A stretch of 64,000 nucleotides of DNA from positions 76,536,213 to 76,600,212 of the forward strand of contig NC_087064.1 of assembly GCF_963678635.1 (NCBI RefSeq). The letters run 5' to 3'. The DNA comes from Symsagittifera roscoffensis. Taxonomy: Eukaryota; Xenacoelomorpha; Acoela; Convolutidae. Shown here one piece after another: positions 42,661 to 55,311 of the stretch. A program made the translations under genes and the position numbers. The notes beneath the pieces are model-generated. The model was not told where the DNA came from, did not search any database, and worked only from the letters and a program-made list of their open reading frames with translations. The number at the start of each line of letters is the position of its first letter. The stretch's first letter is position 1.

Positions 42661-44140
42661 GTAGAGAAAAAGCTTAAGTTTTGGGCCAATGTCTGTTTTT
42701 TGAAAATACGCGTTTCGTGCCGCATCGAAATTCAAAAAATATCGAATAGAGCTGAGCTCTAGATGTCCTTCATCGAGACATGCGAAAATTTTGGTTCACT
42801 TATTTTTTTCAACATTTTCATTTTTTCACTAATGCTTTTTTATGGTTATGTCTAATCGCAAAAACGGTAAAGAAATACATATTTGTTAAACATGTTAATA
42901 AATTTGGATACTTTCCTACTAAACAAGTGAAAAACGTTCCATTTTGCTTTGGCTCATTAGTTTGGTCATTTCAGCGAAACAGAGGAGAAGGGTACGTGTA
43001 TGATTCCAAGGAAATAGTTTTTGGTTATTTTGCAGATAACTTGTTAAAAGTAGAATGATCAAAAAGAGTCAATTCTACTAGAAGGAACTACGGATTAGCC
43101 ACTGTTTGTTTCCGCCCGAGTTTGACAGCTTCAAAACAATCTCGTGGCAGTCAAATGTGACATCATAGTCACACCTTTACAGCCGTGCTTCGTCTTCCAA
43201 AAAGCAACTGTCGGATTTTTTCCGTTTTTCAGACGAGTTATCTGACTTTATCAGACAAGTTATCAGACAACCTAATAGTTCCTAACTTTTGATAAGAACA
43301 AACAAGTTAATTTTTTTATATAGCTTGTTAACCAATACAGTCCTCTCTCACTATCTCACTAGATTAAAAAACAACGCAGGGCAGATAAAAAAAATTGAAT
43401 AAACGTTAGATATAAATTAAGCGTTGAGAACCATGGGTTCATTTTTTATGCACAAATTCACAAAAAAAAACATGGAAACGTGCCAAATATGCCGTTCTTC
43501 GACAATCTAAAAGACTTTAAACAGAAAATGCGGGTTGTTTCTCTGGATTTCTTATTTTTTGAGTGAGCAAAGGTTGATGCTAGAAAATTGAAAAGCATCA
43601 TAAAAGGAAAGAATTTTTTCCAAAGCAGAGATTTTTCAAAAGACATAGTTTACATAATTCTGATATGCAAGGACAGCAAAAAGCCTCATAGGCCTGGTCA
43701 AGTGATGTTTTAACTCAGCAGTACAATTTTATTCCCCTGTGTTCAGAAGTTTCACCTATCAGGCACTATTACATGTCCAAAGCTACAACTGCTCTGTCTG
43801 AAAAACAGATCTATCATAGCTTTACTATTTGAGTTGCATAAATCGCGAAAATCTTGGTAAAAAAGTTTTAAGCTAACTATCATTAGGATTGCTGAATGAA
43901 ATCTACAAAAAATGAACAAAAAGAACTATTTTTTTTTCGTAAACCTACTTTTTAGGACTTTTGGAAGTGAAAATCTTCATTGGTTTGATTTTTTTACTCT
44001 TTGATGTGCAAATATTTCAATCTATGTCTCCAAATTGACTTTAAAATAAATTCAATTTCTAAATCGTTTTGAAAAAAAATATTGTGTTTTGAATAGCTCG
44101 TATAAATGCAATTTTTTTCCTTGAGCTTATCTTTTGTTTC
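42661..44140. other. AT-rich spacer without supported genes
   Basis: A 92-codon plus-strand open frame at 42,780-43,058 ends in a more protein-like stretch (NKFGYFPTKQVKN) but has no splice or domain support. Nothing else is recognised. Confidence 0.35.
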
Positions 44141-44141
44141 T

Positions 44142-45180
44142 TTAAAACAAGTTACCGACCGATATCTTCGTTTCCTTAAGAAATGTCTCAGAATTTGAAT
44201 TTAATTTCTTCCGAAGTTTTTGTTCCGAATTTTTAATTGCACTGCCGTACAATACGACCCCATATTGCAGTTTTTGCTGAATGCGACTAAAATGAGGTTT
44301 AATTAGTTGTCCTGTTGTTTGCACGTCTTGCAACCGGTAAAGCCATCCAAAAAAATATTCTTTTTTTGAAAAGATAATCAAAATGAGTAGTGAAATCTAA
44401 ATTTGCGTTCGTTTCAAAGTCCAATTGTTTAATAAAGAGTTTTTTTTCAACATCATTTCCAAATTTTTTGTTTTTTCTTTTGCTTTTTTTTTAAATTAGG
44501 TTGATGTTTTTGTTTCGTAAATGATCAGAGTTGGCTGAATGGAATTCAGCAGATTTCTTGCTTTTGATGAACCTTATTGTTTTGATGCAGATTTTGTTCT
44601 TTTTGCTTCAAAGTTGTTTCATTAACGTAAAGAAAAGAGTTCACTGAATTTTTAATCATTGGAAAATCATTTATTTTTAAAGTGTACAGTAGTGTTCCAA
44701 GGGCTAATCCTACAGTGAAAAAGTTTCAATTTTGACATTTTGGCGCCTATTTTGGACACCCCAATGGTCAGTTTTCAACTTTGATTTTTAAGCGCCTTTT
44801 TAGACTATTTGCGATTTATTTACTAAGTATGATTTCAAGAATGCATAGATGGTAGTCCGCAGTTTTTAGCTTTTTGTAAAAATGTTTCATGTGCAGCAGC
44901 ATCCATTGCTTTTTAAAAATCTTTGCAAGATGCATGTTTCACATTGGTGTTCAATTCCCTAACATTTTCGATGACTTCAATGAAGATTTCTGAAAATCTC
45001 TCGTTGGATATTTAGTTCTGATACCAATTTTTTAAAATTGAAACATCGTGTTTATCTAAGAAATGAATTTTGCGTCTGTGGATTAGCTTTTTGAAACTTT
45101 TGCTGAGAAGTTGTAAAAAAGATCTTGGTCTAAAATAAACTGGCTGTTTTGTGGTCCCACTTTTATTTATTCGTAGTATG
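44142..45180 (-). pseudogene. heavily decayed LINE reverse transcriptase
   Basis: Read on the minus strand from 45,180 down, blocks appear in canonical order despite many stops and shifts. They are LLSKSFKKLIHRRKIHFLDK; KAMDAAAHETFLQKAKNCGL (the KAFDtvdH-LL-KL-GI block); VGLALGTLLYTLKINDF (GVPQGSvLGPLLF-yINDL); NSFLYVNETTLK at the YADD position, where both Asp are lost; and IQQKLQYGVVLYGSAIKNSE. This is a non-LTR element dead for a long time, older than the fragment at 4.4-5.1 kb. Confidence 0.75.
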
Positions 45181-47551
45181 TTTGCCGATTAAAATAAAGT
45201 AGAGGAACGTTTTGTATGAATGAATACCATTTTCATTGTTTTTATGACAAAAATTTTCAACCAAAAAAATCACCACCGTAATTTGTATGGAAGATACAAA
45301 AATATATGGCAATTTTTTTTCTCGTTTTAAGAAAAACAAATTAGTGCAAATCGTTTCAGAAAAATTCTTTGATATAATTTAGTTTTCTGGGCTAATTAAC
45401 GTCTTTAAATATCAAAAATATATCAAAGTTTTCATGTTTTTCTCGTCTTGGATTAAGAACTTTTTTGGTTCAATTTCTAATTCTGTCGAAGTATTGAAAA
45501 AAAAATCCTGTGTTTTGTTTAGCATCTCTTCCTAATTTGTGCTGGGAAGAATGTTTTTTTTTCTAGCTGACAAATTTCGTTTAATAACGTTTTTTTCACG
45601 AACTATAACAATTTGCATACTCTCTGTTTTTTTTGTAGTCAGATTATAAATTTCATTAACTATTCAATTTTTTTGTTTTCGAATGCCTCTAATTTTAGTC
45701 GTGACGATATGACGCACGTATTTTGGAAATTAGCTGATGAAAAAAATGATAAGACTCATAATACTATGATTTCCCCAATTCTTTGACGTGCTTCTGTAAC
45801 TCATGAGGTGTTTTATAAATCTTTTTTTTCATGATCATTGCTGTCTTTTTGTGTTTCGAACTTTGATTGATTTTTTGCCAGTGTCATTTTATCTGCAAAC
45901 ATACTGCTATTTTTTTCAGGCCAGTAATTAACGTTGAATGGTCTGTAACTAATGTTTTTGACGTCTTAACGTATGTAGCAAAATCTAAGTACCCCATATT
46001 TATGCAACTTTTCGACTGGATTGGTTGGCGGGTTGTTACTTAGATTTTCTTTGAAAATTGAATGAGAACAATTTCGACAACATTCGCAAACATTTTTTTT
46101 GGGAGTTTCATACAGTTAGTATGGATGTTTCCGCAGAAAACATGAGTGTCATCGGTTCCTAAAGCGATTCAGTTAAGTAATTTTCTATGCTCTGTTTTAA
46201 ATCAATTAATTGGAAGCATAAATTGTTTTTTTTTTCTAAAAATAACTCTGACAGTCAAAAACTGATATTAGTTTTCAGTAAAATCACGAAAGTGCTTAAA
46301 AGTTGCCATTTTGAAAAGTTTTGAATTTTCATCTAGCGGTCTCATGTTTTGTAAAACAAAAAAGTTTCAGATTATATTTTCGTAAAACACGCGCTTTTGA
46401 CCATATTTGATATCTTGCTTACGTCTAAAGTAGTTCTGGAATAACGCTTTTCAAAACCTCAATCTGTTTCAATATCGTCTTTTTTTTTGTTACCGCTACA
46501 GTTTGACGTGAATTTTTTTTCTGAAAAAAGGAATTGTGAGAGAACAGCGGCTAGGAATTCTTGTTTTCCTTTTTGTTCTGTAATTACTTCATTTCATTTT
46601 TTTAAAGTTTCTCTGCGGATATTACAGAGAAATTTTGGCTGTTTTTTAATATGGATCTAAAAGTAACCCGTTTCTTAAGAATATCGTTTTTGTTGCAGCG
46701 TTTCAACTATAGTTTCTTTCGTAGTATTACGAAAGTTTGTATAACTTGAGCTAAGAGCTATCCAGAGGATATTGCAAGTTACTCGTTCAGTATTCACTGG
46801 TATGCATAACATCTTGCAATTTTTTGTTGATATCGCAAAGAAGACTATTGTTTTAAAAGAATGTTTTTTGAAACAAAAATTGCAAAATGAGTATGTGCCG
46901 TTTGGAGGCTTTGTGAGCATCGCAAAACCTCCTGCTTTGAAAATTCGATTTTGTGTTTTTTTCTAAGGCTCTCCGTGGATAATTAATGGTCTCTTTTTTT
47001 TGAGCCCGCTTATTTTGCAACTTAAACAAACTTTTTTGTTTCTCATTCAAAACTTAATCAGTTTCGTTCGTCTGCTTAGCTGAACCACCTTGCAAAAATT
47101 GCAAGATTGCGCTGTATGTAGGGGGTTCTAACTTACCGGATGCCGCAAAGTTGCCGCTCACGTTTTTTGAAGCATGAATTTTGAAAGTTTTTTGTTGCTG
47201 ATTATGTTCGATAAAAATTAGAATGCTAATATACAATGAAAAAAATCTGAAAAAAGCAACATTGTTGAGAATAAACTAAAAGTTCCAACCAAAAAGAGTC
47301 TGTTCAGAAAAATTAAAATATTAGCCTGAAATTATTTTATTTTTTCGAATAAAACTAAGATCACCCTGTTTGTTACAATTGTCCAAATGCTCTCGTAATG
47401 CTGAACTGAGCATAGTCAATTTAACAAGAAAAAGTTATGCAGTCAAGATTTCATCCAATTTTATCGCTGGGAAGTTTGTGTTTAGTGTTTTTGGGTTTCA
47501 ATCTGTCAGTAGTCTTCTCTTCTTTTTCCTCAGTGATTTTCTGTTTTTTTT
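45181..47551. other. T-rich region, no supported gene
   Basis: The 5' part of the decayed LINE may extend into this stretch. A minus-strand 81-codon frame at 46,675-46,920 is the only protein-like piece, and I cannot place it in the element. No repeats with clear ends are seen. Confidence 0.35.
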
Positions 47552-47865
47552 TCAAGTGAGAAGCACACTATCCTGAAAATGTGGTATCGCTCTCGCGCTC
47601 CCATTTGTGGTTTTATTTTTCCTTTTATGCAATGGCGTACCTTCAAAAGCTCAACAGTTTTGTTCGCCGGAACAAATCTTGTTGTACTGTTGCTTTCTGA
47701 GACGAGAACAGATATCAAACAGTTCTTTGTCAATGAAATGAACCCTTTTCTGGTATCTATCTTGATTTCTTCTTCGTATTTTTCATTGATTAACATACAT
47801 TTAACGTTCAACTCATTTCTATTTTTCAAAAAAATTTTCACCGAGCAAAAACTTTTCTTTGACGG
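47552..47865 (-). CDS. candidate 3' exons of a small unrecognised gene
   Basis: Minus strand: acceptor tttatattcag, exon 47,865-47,641 (75 codons, phase 0 at both ends), donor ttgaag|gtacgc. A 68-base intron ends at acceptor cacattttcag, and a short exon 47,572-47,552 ends with TGA. The protein part reads PSKKSFCSVKIFLKNRNELN, CMLINEKYEEEIKIDTRKGF and LVSESNSTTRFVPANKTVEL, then LLKDSVLLT-stop: charged, beta-rich looking, no family recognised. The overlapping plus-strand open frame is the hydrophobic shadow expected from Lys/Glu codons. The upstream exon with the start codon was not found. An open piece starting MSQKKLQTKI near 48,180 ends at a good donor (gtaaga) but in the wrong phase. Confidence 0.35.
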
Positions 47866-47879
47866 CTGAATATAAAGTA

Positions 47880-47965
47880 TCATTGAAAACTGGCATGCCC
47901 TAAAACTGGCAGGCCCTAATTCGGTGAAACCCAATTCGGTGAAAACTGGCAGGCCCTAATTCGAT
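47880..47965 (+). repeat. short tandem repeat of aaactggcaggccctaattc
   Basis: Three imperfect copies of an aaactggcaggccctaattc-type word occur, interleaved with ggtgaaacccaattc. Confidence 0.7.
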
Positions 47966-48728
47966 CAGCTGAATAATCAATACCCAAACAAACCTTGAAG
48001 AATCGCAATGTTTATCGTACTACACTTTGACACCTCAATGCGTCAAATGGAGGATTACAGATCACTATGAACTATGTTTTGCTATATCTTACTTGTCTTT
48101 AATGGCTTTATTGTTTCTTTTTGCTTTGTTCCAAATTTTAGTTTGCAATTTTTTTTGGCTCATCTCTGAATCCACTGTTATACTTCCTTTACCGTTTTTG
48201 GTGTTGATTCAGATCCATGATTTTCAATTAGAAATAATTTGTGATATGAAAAATCCGAGAATCGAACACTGTTTTGAATAACAGCCTTTGGTGCAAAAGA
48301 TCTCAAACATTCATCGAAATTAAGGTAAAGTGTCCATGGGTCAATTGTAGTTGGCTATTAAGTTTTCGCTGGCGTATCTGCTAGACAATAATTTTGTTCA
48401 ATATTTCTACCTTTTTTTAAGCAAAACAATCCTGCTGTTATAATCGTAATTGTTTATTTTTTCCCAGAGTTATAAGGGAAATAGGTCACGGCGTAAATTT
48501 ACGTGCTTTGTAAATTGAGGAATTTCTTTTTAACTTGACAAATAAATTTTTTTGTAATTCTTTAACTCTAGAAAATCACTGTTCGTTTCTGCTTGAAACC
48601 CAACTGCTTGAAACCCAAGTGTGGATTTTTTTTGGTTTTGATCATTGAGGCAAGTTTACTGCAACAGTTAAATTTGAACTAAATAGTTAATTTATAAAAG
48701 AAAACATATATTACAATTTCTGCAATTT
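47966..48728. other. 3' flank of the multipass membrane protein gene
   Basis: On the minus strand this is downstream of the stop codon. A minus-strand AATAAA lies at about 48,452 (tttatt on the plus strand), a plausible poly(A) signal about 280 bases after the stop. Nothing else is certain. Confidence 0.4.
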
Positions 48729-51443
48729 TCACAGACGAATTGAGATAAATTTTCCCTCGTGGAAAAACCCAATGAGTATTCTAACTCCTGTCAAAATTGT
48801 GCAGGTGCAAACTAGAACCACTAAGAAAATTACATTTTCCCAGGCATTAAACGAACTCTTCGAAAGAACTGTGCATGATAAGGTTGAAGCGACTGCCAAA
48901 TACGGTAACACTACAAATCGGGTCACGCTCTCGACCAATAGGATGTCGATTACAAAGTAGCAGACGATAGCCAATGAGAGTGCAGCTAACAATACTGTTG
49001 TTGAAAATGCCGAAGCAAAGCCGAAAAAACTGTCGGTTAGAATACTGTGAAGTGTGAACAAAGTTTCCATTAGAAGTAACGAAATTAGGCCACCGAGACC
49101 ATTTTGTGTGACTACTTTGACCAGCCAAAACGCAGTGTTGAAATTATGCTTCAAAACGTTTTTCTGACGCTGTAATTTAAAGCCGACTGCCAAGTAGGCC
49201 GAAGTGAAGCCAAAAAGAGCCATAGTTACTGCCCATAGTTTGCCATAGAGTTGATTCGCATCCATGAGTTCCATGGAAAGAGCCAAAAACGAAACTCCGA
49301 ACAAAAATTCGATTGCAACTAGTGATCCAGTTACTGGTGGGAAAAAGTAAATATATTTTTGGCATATATTCAAGTCGTATAAGAATACCCACAGAATCCA
49401 TACTAGGTTCCAGATGTACATGATGACGTAGACTATGTAGCTGGGGTAACTGGGTTGCAAACTGGTGTCGTAATTTTGGTAAGATCGTTCGAATGTCGAC
49501 TTGAACAGATAATCCCCTGAAACGAAGATCAAAACTGCCATTTAAAAAGTTAACATTTCCTTATATTCTTAATATTTGGATTAATTAACTACAGAGATGG
49601 GTATTTGTTTTTTGCTAAGTACAATAGTGTAATTATAGTGGTAAGTAAATTGTTGTTAAAATCAATACGCCGTCAAAGTTTGACAGTCTTTTTTTCGCCT
49701 ATTATTTTTTTATTGAATATTGCTAATCATGATTTGGAATCAAACTAAGTAGCAAATAGAATAGTTAAAAATGATAGATGTTACAATCAATTAAGCTAAT
49801 CAGTAAATTAATCGCAAATCAACTTACTGAGTGGAAAACTGCCGATAACGAATGCTGCCGTGAACATTCCGAAGCAGACATAAAGTGTGAACAGAAGACA
49901 GGAGACTGTTTTGCTCAGCCACGATCTTCTTCTGTTCATCAGGAGCATCGGCTGAGTGGCTGCTGCGGCTGCCACCTCTGATCTCCCCATTGCACTGGGG
50001 TGCGCTCGGAAGCGTCCGTTGACACTGGACCCATTGCTCAGTTGGTAGCTGAAACGGAACAACGTTCACCGTTAAATAAAACCGCTCAAAGCTGTTTGAA
50101 TTGTACCATAAAACTTCTTAGAAATCGATAAAAACGACTGCATCCACTGGTAGCAATATTTTAATCAGGGGCGGCTTTAGGGGATTGGGGGGGGGGGGGG
50201 GGGAGGAGGTGGTGTGGCGCCCCCTGCCGACCCAAAGGGTCCCCCCTTTGTACTATTTTGAAATATCCATTTTTGGCGAAGGACCCTAAAATTTTTCTAA
50301 AGGCGCCTTTGGCTTCAATATATATTAATTTTGAGGTGGGAACGCGCGCCAAAAAAACGTGATTTTTTTTTGGTCAAAATTTCCCAAAAGTTGCTTAAAA
50401 ACGCCGTTTTTCAAAATTTTGCCTGCCGCACACCAAAATTTGGTCAAAATAGGGTCTTTATAGCGACTTAGGAGTGCTCAGAAAATCATTTGGTCGACCT
50501 AAAAAAAGGACGACAAATTTTTCGATTTTTTTTTTTGAAAATCCGCCCCCTCCTCGAAAAAATCCTAGATCCGCCTCTGGCTTCCATCATAGTGTGACTT
50601 TATCCTTTTAAACTTCTTCAATCCACTCTTTGGAATTTGAGTTCTGTGCGCCAATTGCAATTTTGCTTTTTCGACAGTCGCCTTATTTTTTAATCGCGAA
50701 AAAAAAATGAATAGCAAAAACTTGGTTGCACTGATCACGACGCTGTAGGTTGAGTCACGTAGTTTTTGTGGCGCTTCCTTCCTTTCTTCAGGGATTCGAA
50801 CCCTTGCCGACCCAAAGAGTTCCCCCTTTGTACTATTTTTGGCGATGGACCCTAAAAGTTTTGTAAAGGCGCCTTTGGCGCCAATATTAACTAATTACAG
50901 GGTCTTTTTAGTGCTCTGGGAGAGCTCGCAATTTGGTCAACCTAAAAAGGTCGACAAAAGGCACAGGCACACAAAATTTGGTCAAAATAGGGGGGTCTTC
51001 ATAGTGCTTTAGGACAGCTCAGAAAATCAATTTGATCGACCTATATTAACTAATTACAGGGTCTTTTTAGTCTTTTTAATGCTCTGGAAGAGCTCGCAAT
51101 TTGGTCAACACCCCCCCCCCCCCCCTCTCACAATAAAATATTAGAACCGCCCCTGGTTCTATTTGTTCTATTTTTATTTGTAACCATGTTTAAGTATTTA
51201 GCTAATAAAGATATTGTTCTGAATAGTTTTTATCAAAAAAATATATAGTTTAACAATTTTGATTTAGAAAAAAAAGTTACCTGAAAACATATTCAAAAAA
51301 GTAAAACAAGGAATTTTTGAACACAAAAAAGTTTAAGTTTTGTGTTCTCTTGATTTCAGCTGTTTAAACACTCACTGGTATCTGGGGTTGGCAGCAGCTG
51401 GGTATCGAGGTCTGCTAGTGGAGTTGTTCCGCGCAAACCTCAT
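48729..51443 (-). CDS. multipass membrane protein, three exons, 358 residues, unknown family
   Basis: Minus-strand exons are 51,443-51,376 (ATG to donor gtgagt), 50,048-49,828 (acceptor ccgtttcag, donor gtaagt) and 49,516-48,729 (acceptor cttcgtttcag, stop TGA). Phases agree (2, 1), and the total of 1,077 bases is 359 codons. The N-terminus is polar and basic (MRFARNNSTSRPRYPAAANP). About eight hydrophobic segments follow: near residues 70-93, then YIVYVIMYIWNLVWILWVFL, SLVAIEFLFGVSFLALSMEL, LWAVTMALFGFTSAYLAVGF, LGGLISLLLMETLFTLHSIL, TTVLLAALSLAIVCYFVIDI, FVVLPYLAVASTLSCTVL and VIFLVVLVCTCTILTGVRIL. It has no recognisable signature and may be a lineage-specific membrane protein. Intron 1 holds two hAT-like MITEs. 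Confidence 0.8.
50166..50580. mobile_element. hAT-like MITE in intron 1 of the membrane protein gene
   Basis: Starts caggggcggctttaggggat, then a ~17-base G run, and ends with the complement of cagaggcggatctaggattt. The interior contains ggcgaaggaccctaaaattt and ggcgcctttggc. No clean 8-bp duplication is visible at these ends. Confidence 0.7.
50800..51154. mobile_element. second hAT-like MITE copy, rearranged
   Basis: Shares gacccaaagagttccccctt, aaaggcgcctttggcgccaa and cctaaaaaggtcgacaaaa with the preceding copy. It ends with a C run (about 51,108-51,125) followed by the complement of caggggcggttctaatattt. An internal segment (ctaattacagggtcttttta) is duplicated. Confidence 0.6.
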
Positions 51444-52616
51444 CTCACTTGCTTCCTTGCATCTACAAATTCACCATCACGATATAGGTATTTTTTTTGA
51501 TATGCACTTTTGTGCACAACAACAACGATAGGTATTTTTTTATTCCTTTTTGATATGCAAGATAAAATTAAGTAACAACTTTTTTAATCGTTGTTATAGG
51601 CAAGCTATAATTTCTGCAATAAAATCAAAACAATCACTTGAATAACTTTTTGGTCTTAAATCATGTTCAGTGATTTGGAGACTAAATCTCTGCGTTTCAC
51701 TGAGACGTAGGAGATTTAAACCATCCAATACGCAGCTGCGACGCACCTGAGCAAAACGTGAATAATTTTACTAGAAATGGCAGTATTCAAAAACATAACT
51801 TCGCTTCTTTTTGCGATCATTTTGATCTGCACGGTATTTAAAACTCAATTGGTATACGCGCCTGAATGAACAAAAATAGTTTCAAGTGTTCAGTTTTTAA
51901 AAATTTTATTGTTCTGGTTCTCGTGAGCAAAACTTGCCAAATCTCAGTTGCTTGTCAAGTTTGTACATTTTTATGTTTTCACATGTTAATTCAAGAGGTT
52001 CGATGGACTTACTAAGAGCTGCATGTTTTCTAGAGATTAATTTGACCAGTGACCATTTAGTTTTTTTTGACAGAAGTCTTCAACTCTGTGACATGAGAGT
52101 GACACTAGCAACTTCACTGCTGTGACCTTCGGTTTCCTCTGAGCTGTGAATTTGGCTAAAAACAACAGAAAGGGGCTACTACGCTCACTCACGCTCAAAA
52201 GACCGAATGCTCGACTAACCCCATTCACCCTTCTATCAACTTATAAAACTGACTGAAATTCACAATTAGTTATCTAAAGTTTTTCAGCAATGAACTCCGA
52301 TTGGCTGACATAGCTTTCAGACATGAAGAAACAACAGAAGAATATCAAGTCAATTGCATAATAACCAAATTATGTCGGAGGACATAATTTTTGTTTCCAG
52401 GGTTGAAGCATTTGACCTAAGTTGCGACTTTTGAAATGTAGCGGAACGGTTATTCATATAAAAAATATTGCATCCAGTATCGTGTTTTCCTCTTTTGCAA
52501 TAGAACTGAAGCAGTAAAACAGATTCATTTGACGTCTGAAATAGCTCATCCAGATCATATAATCTAATCGATATTCTAAACTTTTTAAAACGGCGTTCAA
52601 AAAACAATATTTCCAA
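51444..52616. other. 5' flank of the membrane protein gene; no gene seen
   Basis: Contains whatever promoter serves the minus-strand gene starting at 51,443; no TATA or other element can be assigned confidently. Open frames are short and low-complexity. Confidence 0.4.
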
Positions 52617-53098
52617 CAAGACTGCTCGTATCAGGGCGAAGCCCTGAATGTTCCGACTGCCTTTTAAGGTTTATGGAGCAGTAATAACATTTAAAAATTC
52701 AATGAAATAAAACATTCCCCCCACACGCCATATAAAGTACAAAAGGATAGATTTTGCTCCTTGTAACAAACCAATTATGGCAAATAGGCTTCTTTTAATC
52801 AATTTGGAACGATTTCTAAGACGGATTAACTCTTCGCTTACGCGTTAATAACGCGAAATATATCGCGCGTTAATTGTCCCAAATTGGCCAAAATGGCAAT
52901 CTTTAAACCCCCGTAACTTTACGAAAAATGATCACAGGTGAAATATCTTTTCAAATTTGAGCTCAGGACAACAATAGCTTTCGAATGATATAAAAAAATT
53001 CCGTCAAAAATGGCTAGTTAAGAAGTCGAAATTTGTCTGAAAAAAAAACCCACCCCGAGCACAAATATTCCGTTACTTTCGTATCGAAAGTCGGAACA
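52617..53098 (-). mobile_element. Helentron-like element, well preserved copy
   Basis: Reverse orientation: caagactgctcgtatcaggg and cgaagccctgaatgttccga at the left, ttcgtatcgaaagtcggaac plus a at the right. Compare copies at 5,561 and 56,025. About 480 bp. Confidence 0.78.
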
Positions 53099-53497
53099 AT
53101 AACTTCCAATAACACTACTACTTAAACATTTGCCTCTTTGTTAGAATTGCCACACAAGAAAAATGTGAATTAATTACCTGCAACTTTTCATAATAGCTGT
53201 TTAATGTGAAGACGATATGATTTACATATTTCGGAATGCTAAGGGTAAAATTTTTCAATGCAGTTTAATGATTGTCTTAATAGTTTTGGTGAAGTGGCTT
53301 CGTTGTCCGGCTCGATAGAGAGTTCGTGGCTCAAAGAGCATCATAGAAAGTGCTTGAACGTTCTCATAGTAGATCTAAACAGCTGAAAACCTTAAATTTA
53401 ATCAGACTGCCCAAGTTTTTGGCTTAATGAACTGCAGTAACTGACCATTTGAAACAGATCTGTCCCAGACTAGTTATCTAGAGGCCAATTGAGTTAG

Positions 53498-53795
<298 letters not shown>

Positions 53796-55311
53796 GAGAG
53801 TAGTTTGTGTTTCTTACAGAATCCTGACATTCAATATCATACTTCATCACGTATCGTTACAAAAAATTTGACATACAATGAAACCAAAAATCTGCTTCGC
53901 TGGATGGCTGGATATGATTGCTAACATTTTTTCGGTGTCCAGTGGAAGTCGTTTGATGAAGTTTTTGTTTATTTAAACGGTTTTTGACTTTGTCTGTTTC
54001 TGAAATTAACGAGAGCTTTTTAGCGGTGGTTTATTGTGTTAAATTGTACATGGTTGGCCTGTCCTTCACACAATCCTACTACTCCATATGGTCTAGGAAA
54101 CGTATGGAGTAACCGCCCTAGGCACCATAGGCCTCGAGGTGTGAGTTATTCGAAAAGTTAGAGTAATTCTCCTAATTTTAGGTCCTCGGTGGGCTTTGAA
54201 CTTTTTCATCTTTGGCTGAGTGGGGGAAGGTGTTTTCGTAGATGTCGTTTACTGGGCAAGGGCATGAGCTTGTTTCCATTGTATCGAGTTCGTAACAAAT
54301 CGCGGCCTAAACAACCCAGGTACCGCGTTCAAAGTTGGTCGTCCAAGCAGAAAAGGATTGGATGTGAGAGTTCCAGAGTCTGCCAGGTCAACTTACACGT
54401 TTGTCAGGAAGTGAGAGTTCATGACAGCTTCTACTTTGCAGACGATGGAAGGTAGACAAAGTTGCGTTATTGAGTGTTTTTAACACAGATGCTTTTTAGA
54501 AGGATCCTTCACTATCTTTACCGATCTCTTCTAAAATTCTGCGTAGTGTGGTGCGGTGGGCGGCCTGATTTCCTAATTCAACCTAAGTATTTCTTTCTAG
54601 TTTTAAAATTACTTTGATTCCTGTTGTCGCTGAAGAAGATTCCCTATTCCGCTGTTAGTTCCGATGAAACACTTTTCCTTGTCTGATTGGATTTGACTAG
54701 GTTTTCCACGTCGGGCGATACAAGTGAACTAAGAAAATGGGACAGTGAAGGAGTGTGGGGGACAGTATACCTTACCAAAACTTGAGTATCTGAAATAAAA
54801 TGAAAGAGACAGAAAAAGAGATTGAGATTTTTTTGTTGCGTTAAGTCGCTTCATTTCCAAGCCCGAACATGGATCGGTAAAGGCAATTTGACTTGCAAGG
54901 CATCAAAACAGGCTAATTTGCTAAATGGTTGGACCTGATTGCTAATGTGATTGATTTTGTCTTCTGAAAATTTTCAAAATTAAATATATTAGTTGGAGCA
55001 ATATGATAGACTAAGCTACAGATTTCTTAAGCATGAAGTAAGTATGCGGCAAGTATCCTCCAAAGTTCGGTTATTTGTCCAAACGGCATTTTTTTCGCAA
55101 TCGCAGAAAAAATGCATCAATTTTTTTGAGGTTGATAATTTTGAATTAAAATTCTGATGCTCGAAAAGCTATAAGAAACAATATTGATTGAAAAATATCC
55201 GCAGTTTGACAAAAGAGAAACGCGCGAAAATTTTTTTATATGCCAAATATGCTTTTTTTGCCCAAATTTCCGCGCCTTGATTTTTTTGCACATAAATTAG
55301 TATTCTTTTTT
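53796..55311. other. region with a GC-richer patch; no gene assigned
   Basis: Bases 54,050-54,460 are less AT-rich than their surroundings and contain a near-perfect inverted repeat (actccatatg...cgtatggagt, 54,081-54,110). An 88-codon plus-strand frame (54,189-54,455) is Arg/Cys/Ser-rich without recognisable motifs. It could be a decayed transposon gene. Confidence 0.35.

Noticed and set aside
50795-50830. tRNA fragment at ggattcgaaccc (minus-strand B box)
   Set aside because: Only a B-box-like 12-mer is present; no A box or stems are found on the minus strand.
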